A program made the translations under genes and the position numbers. The notes beneath the pieces were generated by a model, which was not told the origin of the DNA, made no database searches, and saw only the letters and a list, made by a program, of their open reading frames with translations. Positions 32,826-41,870 of a DNA stretch of 64,000 bases are shown piece after piece (positions within the stretch are counted from its first letter, which is position 1; each line of letters starts with the position of its first letter). The DNA comes from Bradyrhizobium sp. 139 (lineage in GTDB: Bacteria > Pseudomonadota > Alphaproteobacteria > Rhizobiales > Xanthobacteraceae), in assembly GCF_023074175.1 (NCBI RefSeq), contig NZ_JADPKS010000069.1, positions 1-64,000 on the forward strand, given 5' to 3'.

Positions 32826-35800
32826 AGCAGGGCTCGAAATCTCCGGCCGAGCTGCTCACGCCCGGCCGCGCGCTGACGCTCGCCAATGTCGCCGAAGGCG
32901 CCGAAGGCCTCGTCATCTCCGATCTCGCCCGTGCCATCGCGGCCCGGCCGAAGAAGCCGGCCGTCAGCCTTGCCGTGGTCTGCCGCGACGGTGCGCGGAT
33001 GCAGCAGCTCGAGCGGGCTCTGCAATTCTTCGCGCCCGATTTGCCCGTGCTGACCTTTCCGGCCTGGGACTGCCAGCCGTATGATCGCGTCTCGCCGCAT
33101 GGCGGCGTCCTGGCGCAGCGCCTGACCACGCTGGCGCGGCTCGCCTCGCTCACCGGTAGCGACAAGCCGCTGATCGCGCTGACGACGGTGAACGCCGTCG
33201 TGCAGCGCGTGCCCTCGCGCGACCTCGTCGCGGCGCAGGCGCTGTCGGTTGCGCCCGGCAACGTCGTGCCGATGGACACCATCGTCGCCTGGCTCGAGCA
33301 CAACGGCTACAATCGCTCCTCGACCGTGCGCGAGCCGGGCGAATATGCCGTGCGCGGCGGCATCTTGGACCTGTTTCCGGCCGGCCTCGACCAGCCGGTC
33401 CGTTTCGACTTCTTCGGCGACAGCCTCGAATCGATCCGCACCTTCGACGCCGAGACCCAGCGCACGCTGCTCGACATGCGCGCGCTCGACCTGGTGCCGA
33501 TCTCCGAATTCCAGCTCGTCACCGACACCATCCGCCGTTTCCGCATGGGCTATGTCGCCGAGTTCGGCGCACCTGAGCGCGACGATGCGCTGTACGAGGC
33601 CGTCAGCGAGGGCCGCCGCCATCCCGGCATGGAGCACTGGCTGCCGCTGTTCCAGGACCGGATGGACACGCTGTTCGACTATCTGCAGGGCGCAGCCGTC
33701 GCGATCGAGCCGCAGGCCGAGGACGCCATCCGTGAGCGCTTCAAGCAGATACTGGACTACTATCAGGCCCGCCGCGACGCGATGGAGCATCCGGGCGGCG
33801 GTGCCATCTACAAGCCGCTGCCGCCGGACAGGCTCTATCTGACCGACGAGGAATGGACCAGGCGCGAGAGCGAGATGCCGCTGGTGCGGCTGACGCAGTT
33901 TTCGGTTCCGGCCGATGGCACGAGTGTCGTCGATGCCGGGGCACGCAAGGGCCGTGACTTTGCGCCCGAACGCAACGACGCCACCGTCAACGTGTTCGAA
34001 TCCGTCGTCGCCCACGTGATGGCGCTGCACGCCCAGCGCAAGAAGGTCGTGGTCGCGCTCTGGAGCGAAGGCTCGCGCGACCGCATGATTTCGATGCTGC
34101 GCGACCACAAGCTGACCCACACCACCAGCGTCAACAGCTGGCGGACGGTGCAGGCGACCCCACGCAACGAGACCATGCTGGCCGTGCTCGGCCTCGAAAG
34201 CGGTTTCGAGACCGACGAGATTGCGCTCATCAGCGAGCAGGACATCCTCGGCGATCGCCTGGTGCGGCCGCGCAAGGCGAGCCGCAAGCTCGACAATTTC
34301 ATCTCGGAGATCACGAGTCTGGCGGCCGGCGACATCGTCGTTCACGTCGATCACGGCATCGGCCGCTTCATAGGGCTCCAGACCCTCGACGTCGCCGGCG
34401 CACCGCATGACTGCCTCGAGCTGCATTATGCCGCCGAGACCAAGCTGTTCCTTCCCGTCGAGAACATCGAGCTGCTGTCGCGCTACGGCTCCGACCAGAC
34501 CACGGTCGAGCTCGACCGCCTCGGCGGCTCGGGCTGGCAGACGCGCAAGGCCAAGCTGAAGAACCGCATCCGCGAGATCGCGGGCGAGCTGATCAAGATC
34601 GCCGCCGCGCGCCATTTGCACGAGGCGCCGAAGCTGCCGGTGCAGTCGGGCCTTTACGACGAGTTCTGTGCGCGCTTTCCCTATGACGAGACCGAAGACC
34701 AACTCGGCGCCATCGAATCAACGCTGAAGGACCTCGAACTCGGCCGTCCCATGGACCGGCTGATCTGCGGCGACGTCGGCTTCGGCAAGACCGAGGTAGC
34801 CTTGCGCGCGGCCTTTGCCGTCGCGCTCGAAGGCAAGCAGGTCGCGGTTGTGGTGCCGACCACGCTGCTGGCGCGCCAGCACGCAAGAACCTTCGCCGAG
34901 CGATTCAAGGGCTTCCCGGTGAACGTGGCGCAGGCCTCGCGCCTGATTCCGGCCAAGCAGCTCAACGAGGTCAAGAAGGGGCTGGCCGACGGCTCCGTCG
35001 ACATCGTCATCGGCACCCACGCGCTGCTCGGCAAGGCGATCAAGTTCCGCGATCTCGGTCTCGTCATCGTCGACGAGGAGCAGCATTTTGGCGTCACCCA
35101 CAAGGAGCGGCTGAAGGCGCTTCGTGCCGAGGTGCACGTGCTGACGCTGTCGGCGACGCCGATCCCGCGCACGTTGCAGCTCGCACTGACCGGCGTGCGC
35201 GAGCTCTCGATCATTGCCTCGCCCCCGGTCGATCGCCTCGCGGTGCGCACCTTCGTTGCGCCGCACGATTCCCTGATGATCCGCGAGGCGCTGCTGCGCG
35301 AGCGCTATCGCGGCGGCCAGGCATTCTACGTGGTGCCGCGCATCGACGACCTCGCCGAAGTCAAGGACTTCCTCGACAAGAACGTGCCGGAGATGAAGGT
35401 CGCGGTCGCGCACGGGCAGATGCCGCCCGCGGTGATCGAGGACATCATGACAGCGTTCTACGACGGCAAGTTCGACATCCTGCTGTCGACCACCATCGTG
35501 GAATCCGGCCTCGACATTCCCAACGCCAACACGCTGATCGTGCACCGTGCCGACATGTTCGGCCTCGCGCAGCTGTATCAGCTGCGCGGCCGCGTCGGCC
35601 GCTCAAAGCTGCGCGCCTATGCGCTGTTCACGCTGCCGGCGCAGCAGAAGATCACGGCGCAGGCCGAGCGCCGGCTCACCGTGCTGCAATCGCTGGAGAC
35701 GCTGGGCGCAGGCTTCCAGCTCGCCTCGCACGACCTCGACATTCGCGGCGCCGGCAATATCCTCGGCGAGCAGCAATCCGGCCACATCAAGGAGGTTGGC

Positions 35801-36340
35801 TTCGAGCTCTACCAGTCGATGCTGGAGGAGGCGATCGTCAACCTCAAGGCCGGTGTGTCTGAGCCCGCCGCCGACCGCTGGTCGCCGTCGATCACCATCG
35901 GCATGCCCGTGCTCATTCCGGAAGACTATGTCGGCGACCTCTCGGTGCGGCTGTCGCTGTACCGCCGGCTGGCTGATCTCGACACCGAAGAGGAGATCGA
36001 GAACTTTGGCGCGGAGATGCGCGACCGCTTTGGCGTGCTGCCGGACGAGGTGCGCTATCTGTTCAAGGTCGCCGCGATCAAGGCGTTCTGCCGTCAGGCC
36101 AATGTCGGGAAGATCGATGCCGGTCCGAAGGGCGCCGTCATCGCGTTCCGCGATAATTCGTTCGCCTATCCCGACCGCCTGGTATCGTTCATCCGCAGCT
36201 ACGGCCAGGCCGCCAAGGTGCGGCCCGACATGAAGGTGGTGTTCCTCCAGGACTGGGAGACGCCGGAAGAGCGTCTCGTCGGCACCACCGAGATCATGCG
36301 CCAGCTGGCGCACCTTGCGCACAGCAAGAAGGCGGCGTAG
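32822..36340 (+). CDS. mfd: Transcription-repair coupling factor Mfd
   Basis: The 1172-residue Mfd removes stalled RNA polymerase and recruits UvrA. The UvrB-like N-terminus has VLTFPAWDCQPYDRVSPHGG and YAVRGGILDLFPAG. The RNA polymerase-interacting region has GDIVVHVDHGIGRFIGLQTL. The translocase shows ICGDVGFGKTEVALRAAF (I), IVDEEQHFGVTHKERLK (II), TLSATPIPRTLQLAL (III), STTIVESGLDIPNANT (V) and QLRGRVGRS (VI). A C-terminal TRCF domain is present. Complete by length and motif. Confidence 0.97.
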   Translation: MKQGSKSPAELLTPGRALTLANVAEGAEGLVISDLARAIAARPKKPAVSLAVVCRDGARMQQLERALQFFAPDLPVLTFPAWDCQPYDRVSPHGGVLAQRLTTLARLASLTGSDKPLIALTTVNAVVQRVPSRDLVAAQALSVAPGNVVPMDTIVAWLEHNGYNRSSTVREPGEYAVRGGILDLFPAGLDQPVRFDFFGDSLESIRTFDAETQRTLLDMRALDLVPISEFQLVTDTIRRFRMGYVAEFGAPERDDALYEAVSEGRRHPGMEHWLPLFQDRMDTLFDYLQGAAVAIEPQAEDAIRERFKQILDYYQARRDAMEHPGGGAIYKPLPPDRLYLTDEEWTRRESEMPLVRLTQFSVPADGTSVVDAGARKGRDFAPERNDATVNVFESVVAHVMALHAQRKKVVVALWSEGSRDRMISMLRDHKLTHTTSVNSWRTVQATPRNETMLAVLGLESGFETDEIALISEQDILGDRLVRPRKASRKLDNFISEITSLAAGDIVVHVDHGIGRFIGLQTLDVAGAPHDCLELHYAAETKLFLPVENIELLSRYGSDQTTVELDRLGGSGWQTRKAKLKNRIREIAGELIKIAAARHLHEAPKLPVQSGLYDEFCARFPYDETEDQLGAIESTLKDLELGRPMDRLICGDVGFGKTEVALRAAFAVALEGKQVAVVVPTTLLARQHARTFAERFKGFPVNVAQASRLIPAKQLNEVKKGLADGSVDIVIGTHALLGKAIKFRDLGLVIVDEEQHFGVTHKERLKALRAEVHVLTLSATPIPRTLQLALTGVRELSIIASPPVDRLAVRTFVAPHDSLMIREALLRERYRGGQAFYVVPRIDDLAEVKDFLDKNVPEMKVAVAHGQMPPAVIEDIMTAFYDGKFDILLSTTIVESGLDIPNANTLIVHRADMFGLAQLYQLRGRVGRSKLRAYALFTLPAQQKITAQAERRLTVLQSLETLGAGFQLASHDLDIRGAGNILGEQQSGHIKEVGFELYQSMLEEAIVNLKAGVSEPAADRWSPSITIGMPVLIPEDYVGDLSVRLSLYRRLADLDTEEEIENFGAEMRDRFGVLPDEVRYLFKVAAIKAFCRQANVGKIDAGPKGAVIAFRDNSFAYPDRLVSFIRSYGQAAKVRPDMKVVFLQDWETPEERLVGTTEIMRQLAHLAHSKKAA

Positions 36341-36534
36341 CGGGTATCGTGTTCCAGGAGACGGCGCGGCGCGAAACGGTGCCCATTTGGCTCCGAAAAC
36401 AGCGACACATGCCACTTGCGGAATGCCCGAACAGTAGTCATATTGGGGTCATCGAGTTTCGGCCGAACGACTTGGCCTCGCCGCTGATAGCGTGCCTGAC
36501 TGACGACCCTCCCTCCAGATCTCGAATTCGCCGA

Positions 36535-36552
36535 CTGCGCTCCTGAGCGCAG
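36535..36552 (+). promoter_or_regulatory. Hairpin in the cspA leader
   Basis: CTGCGCT-CCTG-AGCGCAG forms a perfect 7-bp stem 36 bases before the cspA start. Cold-shock mRNAs often have structured leaders that affect stability and translation. A true thermosensor cannot be inferred from this element alone. Confidence 0.4.
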
Positions 36553-36587
36553 TTCTAAAGCCTTATCTATCTTAAAGGACGACCCCC

Positions 36588-36797
36588 ATGACTACGGGAA
36601 CTGTGAAGTGGTTTAACAGCCAAAAGGGTTTCGGTTTCATTCAGCCGGACCAGGGAAGCCAGGACGTTTTCGTTCATATCAGCGCCGTTGAACGCGCCGG
36701 CATGAGCACCCTCAACGAGGGGCAGAAGGTTTCCTTCGAAATCGTCGCAGACCGCCGGACCGGCAAGTCTGCTGCGGAAAATCTGCGCGCCGAATAG
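36588..36797 (+). CDS. cspA: Cold shock protein, CspA family
   Basis: The 69-residue single-domain protein begins [20 protein letters not shown] and contains [13 protein letters not shown], which are the RNP1 (KGFGFI) and RNP2 (VFVHI) nucleic-acid-binding motifs. It acts as an RNA chaperone. AAAGGACG precedes ATG 36588. The gene has a structured leader and a strong terminator, so it is probably transcribed alone. Confidence 0.95.
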   Translation: MTTGTVKWFNSQKGFGFIQPDQGSQDVFVHISAVERAGMSTLNEGQKVSFEIVADRRTGKSAAENLRAE

Positions 36798-36863
36798 GCT
36801 GCCGCAATCGCGACTACGTTGCTTTGGCCACGGATGTACTGGCAAAGCTTCTGGTTCGTACGA

Positions 36864-36896
36864 CCCGCGACTGGTTTACCGGCCGCGGGTTTTTTT
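36864..36896 (+). terminator. Rho-independent terminator of cspA
   Basis: CCCGCG (36864-36869) pairs with CGCGGG (36884-36889), with additional internal pairing of CTGG with CCGG, followed by seven T residues. Confidence 0.8.
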
Positions 36897-36945
36897 ACAC
36901 CGATTGCGGGTTGGCCCGCCCATCGGAACTGCTGAGGTCGCGAGC

Positions 36946-38124
36946 GTGTCTATCGGAATCGATTCAGGCCAGGAACACAATGACGAACACGACGACGTCA
37001 TGTATCCGCAGGTCCTGCCGTTCATATTGGTCCACCTGGGATGCGTCGCGGCGATCTGGTCGGGCGTCTCGTGGCAGGCCGTTGCCATTTGCGCGGTTCT
37101 GTACTGGTTGCGCATGTTTGCGATCACTGCCGGGTATCATCGATATTTCTCGCATCGGGCTTACGCGACCAGCCGGGTGTTTCAGTTCATCCTGGCCTTT
37201 CTTGCCCAGAGCAGCGCTCAGAAAAGCGTCCTCTGGTGGGCTGCCAAACATCGCCATCATCATCTTCACTCGGATACGGCGCAGGATGTGCATTCACCCC
37301 GGCACAAGGGTTTCCTCTACAGTCATCTCGGCTGGATCTTCTACCGGCAGCACGACACAACCGACTTGGTGAAAGTGTCGGATCTGGCGTCGTATCCCGA
37401 GTTGATGTGGCTGCACAGACTGGAACTCCTGCCGGCAGTCGTGCTCGCGGGTCTGTGCTTCCTCGTTGCCGGGTGGTCAGGACTCGTGGTCGGCTTCCTC
37501 TGGAGCACCGTGCTTGTGTATCACGCCACGTTCTGCATCAACTCCCTCGCACATGTCCACGGCCGCAGGCGGTATGTGACTGGTGATGATTCCCGCAACA
37601 ATTGGCTGCTCGCTCTCTTCACGATGGGCGAGGGGTGGCACAACAATCACCACGCCTATCAGGCCAGTGCTCGACAGGGCTTCTACTGGTATGAGATTGA
37701 TCTGACCTATTATGCCCTGGTGGCCTTGTCCTGGCTCGGGATCGTCCGGGATTTGAAGATGCCGCCCAAGCAGGTTCTGCGCAATGAGCATCGGTTGGGC
37801 TCGCGCGTGGTAAGACAAGCGGCTGAGCAGCTCGCTGCTCGCTTCAATCCTGAACACATCGCGCTGGCGATCAAGACGTCGATCCATGAGACCGAATTGT
37901 CGGTCCGGGACGCGCTCGTTCTGTTGCAGCACCGTGCCGACCTGCGTCTGTCCAGCATGCCGGCTCGCGACCAGTTGCTGACTGAAGCGCAGCGCATGTT
38001 CGCCAAAACCATATCGCTGGACGACATTGTCGACCGGGCCTACGAACTCTTGCATGACTCCGTCGGGTTTCTTCTGGCCAGTCCCGGTCTCGCCGCCAAC
38101 GCGAAAGCGAATGGTGGCATTTAG
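36946..38124 (+). CDS. Membrane fatty-acid (acyl-CoA) desaturase
   Basis: The protein (392 residues from GTG 36946) has the three histidine boxes of membrane desaturases: HRYFSHR, KHRHHHLHSD and HNNHHAY. They lie between hydrophobic segments (FILVHLGCVAAIWSGV; AVAICAVLYWLRMFAI; LLPAVVLAGLCFLVAGW). These bind the di-iron centre that inserts a double bond, probably delta-9, into fatty acyl chains. An unusual C-terminal helical extension of about 100 residues follows. Next to cspA, a cold-adaptation role is plausible. The start is uncertain: TTG 36904, GTG 36946 and ATG 37000 are possible. Confidence 0.85.
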   Translation: MSIGIDSGQEHNDEHDDVMYPQVLPFILVHLGCVAAIWSGVSWQAVAICAVLYWLRMFAITAGYHRYFSHRAYATSRVFQFILAFLAQSSAQKSVLWWAAKHRHHHLHSDTAQDVHSPRHKGFLYSHLGWIFYRQHDTTDLVKVSDLASYPELMWLHRLELLPAVVLAGLCFLVAGWSGLVVGFLWSTVLVYHATFCINSLAHVHGRRRYVTGDDSRNNWLLALFTMGEGWHNNHHAYQASARQGFYWYEIDLTYYALVALSWLGIVRDLKMPPKQVLRNEHRLGSRVVRQAAEQLAARFNPEHIALAIKTSIHETELSVRDALVLLQHRADLRLSSMPARDQLLTEAQRMFAKTISLDDIVDRAYELLHDSVGFLLASPGLAANAKANGGI

Positions 38125-38147
38125 CGCGAGCATCCCCATATAGGGGT

Positions 38148-38339
38148 ATGACCAATTGGCAGAAGTCGAGTCCGCGGCAAGCACCCAAGACCAAAACTGA
38201 GCTCCGCGAGATGCTGACCGAGGCGGTCCGCAACACGCAGCCCAGCCTTGAGTCGAAACGCCTGGCGAAAGCCAGGAAGACCGCGGCTGGGGCGGCTCCC
38301 GCCGAACAAGCGCCCGAAGTCATCCCACCGGTTCGCTGA
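38148..38339 (+). CDS. Small basic hypothetical protein
   Basis: A 63-residue protein rich in Lys, Ala and Thr (WQKSSPRQAPKTKTELREML; SKRLAKARKTAAGAAPAEQ). It starts 23 bases after the desaturase gene. No motif is recognised, and no good ribosome binding site is visible. Confidence 0.4.
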   Translation: MTNWQKSSPRQAPKTKTELREMLTEAVRNTQPSLESKRLAKARKTAAGAAPAEQAPEVIPPVR

Positions 38340-38388
38340 GCCCTGAGCTGCCGAGCAGCGTCATTCAAGCGTTTCATGAAGGAGCAGC

Positions 38389-38625
38389 ATGCGCAAGTTT
38401 CCCCAGCCCACCAAACAAGAGCTTGCAGAGGACCCCCAGGCAGTCTCCTTTCAGATTGCGAATGGAAACGCGCGGCAGAGCTGTATTTTACAGACCACCT
38501 TCCCGACGAAAGTACAGGCGCAGAGATACCTTCTCACGAATTGGCCGGCCGTCGAAAAGATGGCGCGCGACGCGCTCGCGATGGGAACCGCTGAGGACGG
38601 CCAGATCAAGCTTATGATGGCGTAA
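38389..38625 (+). CDS. Small conserved hypothetical protein
   Basis: The 78-residue protein (FPQPTKQELAEDPQAVSFQI; CILQTTFPTKVQAQRYLLTNW) has a balanced beta-alpha pattern and an AAGGAGCAGC site before ATG 38389. Its compact, non-repetitive composition suggests a real protein. No family is recognised. Confidence 0.55.
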   Translation: MRKFPQPTKQELAEDPQAVSFQIANGNARQSCILQTTFPTKVQAQRYLLTNWPAVEKMARDALAMGTAEDGQIKLMMA

Positions 38626-38724
38626 ACGGCCAAGGCGATCCCTCATGAAACTGCAGGTCGTCGCATTGCTTTCGCTGATGGCCATGCCATCGGCCCGCAC
38701 GGAGGAGACTGCCGCGCCGAGCGC

Positions 38725-39046
38725 GGCATCTATCATGCCGCCAAGCACGGAATCCTTGGGTTCACCAAGAATCCTTGGGTTCACCAAGAGTGCGGCTCTC
38801 GAATATGCGGCACGCGGCATCCGTATCAATGCCATATGCCCTGGGCTTGTCTGGACACCGATGGCCGACCAGATGGTTGCCGCCGGCCAGGGCGATGCTC
38901 TCAGGGCAATGGAGAAGAGCGTGCCGATGGGACGGGTCGGCCGCCCTGAGGAAATTGCGAATGCGGTGTTGTGGCTCTGCAGCGGCGCAGCGAGCTACGT
39001 AACCGGCCAATCCATCTCGGTGGACGGCGGCTTTATCATGCGCTGA
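38725..39046 (+). pseudogene. Short-chain dehydrogenase remnant with frame-breaking duplication
   Basis: The 3' part encodes an SDR C-terminus (ALEYAARGIRINAICPGLVWTP; GRPEEIANAVLWLCS; SYVTGQSISVDGGFIMR). Just upstream in another frame lies the active-site helix (YHAAKHGILGFTK). The two frames are separated by a 19-bp tandem duplication (38751-38769 and 38770-38788) that shifts the frame by one base. The N-terminal NAD-binding half is absent. A 133-residue frame from ATG 38645 covers the 3' part but begins with unrelated sequence. Confidence 0.75.
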
Positions 39047-39055
39047 AGAGGATGC

Positions 39056-40279
39056 CTAAGACGCCGCGCGCGATGCTTCGGCGGACAGCCGGCCGAGCAG
39101 CGACCGTGCCGTATCCGATGGCGATAGCGAGTCGACGCTGACCACGGGATCGCTGCGCATCTCGTTCTTGCCGTTGGAGGTGTGCCGCATCACCGCGGAG
39201 AGACGACGCGCGATCATATGCGCGGTGCGGAAGTCGGTCTCCGCGAACGCGACGATGACAGAGCCGTCCTTCTGCGCCGAGCCAAAATCCATCTGCCGCA
39301 TCAGGCGGCTCAGGATCCGTGCGGCATCGAGCTGGGCGCGGGGATTGCCGGGATCGAAGGCAAAGCGCGCCACGGAGAGGCCGCCGCCGCGGGCGAGCGT
39401 CTGCTCCACCGCCTTGGAAAAGTCGCTGGCAAAAGCTTCCACCGTGAGCAGGCCGCTGCGCGGATCGAGCCAGCCGCCGGCATCGATCGAGCGCAGCGTG
39501 CGGCTCAGTTGAGCCTCCATCGCGTGCTGGCGGATCAGCGGCAGCGCGTTGGCGGCGACCTTCGCCGGCTCGCCCGGAATCAGCTCGAGATTGGGCAGGT
39601 CGTAGCTTTGTGTGAGCTGGTGGGCGGTCAGGATCACGGGCAGGCTGCGGAAGCGGGTGTCCTCGGCGAGCACCGTGAGAAAGGCGTCGGCGACGCGCGG
39701 GGTAAAACCTTCCGCGAGCACGACGCCGTCGATATCACGGGTGTTGAGATGCTTGGCCGCGGCCTCGATCGAGAGCGCGCCGATGACGCCGACGCGTTCG
39801 CCGAGCGCCACGGAGAGTGCAGGATAAGCCACGCCGCGGCCGATCAGGAGCACGGTAGCATCGCGCACGGGATCGGCCTCCGGCAGCGCTACTTTCACCT
39901 CCGGCAGCCGGCGCAGCACCGTGGCATGGAGGGTGCGCACGCGTAGCGCGGCGCGGAGCCGCGCGACGAGGCGGTCGGAATTGCCGCCGTGCGAGGAGAA
40001 GGGCAGGGCGTTCTGCGGCAGTGTGCCCGCAGCATCAAGCGCCACGAAGGGCAGGTAGGGCGATTGCTCGGCGATCGTCCTGGCGAGCGTCGCCAGATGG
40101 GCCTCATGCCCGACATGCATCGCGGCGAGAACCGCGGCCGGCTGCACCTCTCCGACCGCGCGCGCCGCGCTGGCCCAGTCGGTATCGACGACGGGAAAGA
40201 GACGGGCCTCGTCCAGTGCCGCGATGAAGGGCGGCCGCTGGGCGTTGGACACAAACAGGATCGGGCCCGCCTGGGACAT
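39056..40279 (-). CDS. REC-like / degenerate GGDEF-type regulatory protein
   Basis: The 407-residue protein has receiver-like alpha/beta segments in its first 260 residues and a C-terminal block resembling a diguanylate-cyclase fold (GWLDPRSGLLTVEAFASDFSKAVEQ, then GLSVARFAFD). No GGDEF or GGEEF catalytic motif is present, so cyclic-di-GMP synthesis is not expected. A regulatory or binding role is likely. ATG 40279 is preferred over an adjacent GTG at 40282. Confidence 0.55.
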   Translation of the reverse strand: MSQAGPILFVSNAQRPPFIAALDEARLFPVVDTDWASAARAVGEVQPAAVLAAMHVGHEAHLATLARTIAEQSPYLPFVALDAAGTLPQNALPFSSHGGNSDRLVARLRAALRVRTLHATVLRRLPEVKVALPEADPVRDATVLLIGRGVAYPALSVALGERVGVIGALSIEAAAKHLNTRDIDGVVLAEGFTPRVADAFLTVLAEDTRFRSLPVILTAHQLTQSYDLPNLELIPGEPAKVAANALPLIRQHAMEAQLSRTLRSIDAGGWLDPRSGLLTVEAFASDFSKAVEQTLARGGGLSVARFAFDPGNPRAQLDAARILSRLMRQMDFGSAQKDGSVIVAFAETDFRTAHMIARRLSAVMRHTSNGKNEMRSDPVVSVDSLSPSDTARSLLGRLSAEASRAAS

Positions 40280-40363
40280 CACAAACTCTGATCACGCGAC
40301 AGATGCTGCGCAATCTAGTCCGGTCGCCTTAATGCAGCGTCAATGGATAGCTCGAAACTGCGC

Positions 40364-41866
40364 TTAAACCGGCCCGGAGCGGTCGCGAAAAGCCTCGACC
40401 ATCAGGGGGTTAAGCCCGAGTTCGTTGAGCGCTTCGCGGGCCCGGGCATTGTCTTGCGCCCGTCCCGCGAGCCGGTGGCCCGAGAGCCGGTCGGGCAGCG
40501 CCGTGAGCAGGGCGCCCTGGCCGAGCCGGCGCGCCCATTCCTGGAGGTCGTTGGACAGGAAGCGGTAGCCGCCGACGGCCATGATGCCGGAGGGCGGCGC
40601 GGTGATGCAGATCGCGCCGCTCGGGCGGTCGATCCGCGCGGCATAGCCGGTGTCGACATAGTCGCGCGGCGGCTGCGCCGTCAGGGTGTCACCGACCGGC
40701 TGCGGCGGGGCGTAGGCCGCGATCGGCACCATTGCTCCGCGCAGGCCGAGCGTTCCCTTCGGCGTCAGCAGGATCTCGCCGGCGATGGAGGAGCCGGACT
40801 GCTCGCGTGGGGCGCCGTGCGGTCCGGGCATCACCGTAACAGGCATGCCGTTCTCGCCGCGGCGGGCGCCGAACAGCCCGGCCTCGCCGAACAGATAGAC
40901 GTCGGTCAGCGGTGCATGCGGCGCGATCCAGGCCTCGCTCGCCGCAACCTGCTCGGGCGCGCGCCACAGGCCGATGACGTTGCGCAAGCTCGGCATCCGC
41001 GCCGCGAGGTCGGAATTGCCGAGCCGCAAGGCGAGCTGTGCGGGGGCGATCAGCACCTCGCATTCATGCTCGTTGATCTGCTGCTCCAGCACGTCATTCT
41101 CGAAGGGGTGATGCAGCGCCAGCGCGCCGCCGCAGAGCAGCCACACCGCGAGCGAGGACGCGAGGCCCGCGAACGACATCGGCATGAACGCCGCCATCAC
41201 GGTCGCGCCCTGCTTGATGTCAGCCTCCAGCGACATCGCGAGGCCACCGGCGATCAGGCTGAAATGCGGCCGTGGCACCGGGCGAAAGCCTTCCGCGGTG
41301 ACGTCGAAGGAGATCATCGCCGCCTTGCGGCCATCCTGGATCACGGCGCGCGTGGTGCCGGGCGGGCGGGCGAGCACGTCGTCGAGCGAGGCCATGCCCT
41401 CGGGCAGGTCGGTGCCGAAACCGCAGACGTATCGGATCGAGAAGGCCTCTGCGGCGGCATGCATCGCGAGATCGGAATAGCTGACGCCGTCGACCTTGCT
41501 CATGGTGACGATGGCGCGCGCCGCCGTGCGGTTCAGCGCGGCGGTGAGTTCCGCATGACGCCACAGCAGCGGCAGCACGGCGACGACGAGCCCGGCGCGA
41601 TGGGCGGCGAGCACCGTCAGCACGAACTCGACCGTCGCAGGCAGCTGGATTGCGATGACGGAATTGGCGGGCAGGCCCGATTCGACGAAATGCGCCGACA
41701 GGGCCTCGATGGCAGTGTCGGCCTCGGCGTAGGTCATCCGCCGCGGCTGGTGGCCGGTCACGCGGGCCTTGTTGAAGGGATCGAATAGAGCGGGCGCGTG
41801 CGGTTGCCGCGTCAGCGTGCGCTGAAACAACGTGTCGAGCGTCGGCGATACGGGTGGCTGATTCAC
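40364..41866 (-). CDS. Degenerate AMP-binding (acyl-CoA synthetase-like) protein
   Basis: The 500-residue protein follows the fold of AMP-forming synthetases (MTYAEADTAIEALSAHFVESGL at the start, FVLTVLAAHRAGLVVAVLPLLW, GYRFLSNDLQEWARRLG near the end). The defining P-loop (T-S-G-T-T-G-x-P-K) is replaced by ISFDVTAEGFRPVPRPH, and the C-terminal catalytic Lys region is not visible. It may bind a ligand or act as an accessory protein rather than form acyl-CoA. It starts five bases after the peptide-binding protein gene, so the two form an operon. Confidence 0.65.
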   Translation of the reverse strand: MNQPPVSPTLDTLFQRTLTRQPHAPALFDPFNKARVTGHQPRRMTYAEADTAIEALSAHFVESGLPANSVIAIQLPATVEFVLTVLAAHRAGLVVAVLPLLWRHAELTAALNRTAARAIVTMSKVDGVSYSDLAMHAAAEAFSIRYVCGFGTDLPEGMASLDDVLARPPGTTRAVIQDGRKAAMISFDVTAEGFRPVPRPHFSLIAGGLAMSLEADIKQGATVMAAFMPMSFAGLASSLAVWLLCGGALALHHPFENDVLEQQINEHECEVLIAPAQLALRLGNSDLAARMPSLRNVIGLWRAPEQVAASEAWIAPHAPLTDVYLFGEAGLFGARRGENGMPVTVMPGPHGAPREQSGSSIAGEILLTPKGTLGLRGAMVPIAAYAPPQPVGDTLTAQPPRDYVDTGYAARIDRPSGAICITAPPSGIMAVGGYRFLSNDLQEWARRLGQGALLTALPDRLSGHRLAGRAQDNARAREALNELGLNPLMVEAFRDRSGPV

Positions 41867-41870
41867 GGCG

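Noticed and set aside
32726..34702. 658-residue minus-strand frame opposite mfd
   Set aside because: Antisense to an intact mfd with all helicase motifs; no protein motifs in the reverse frame.
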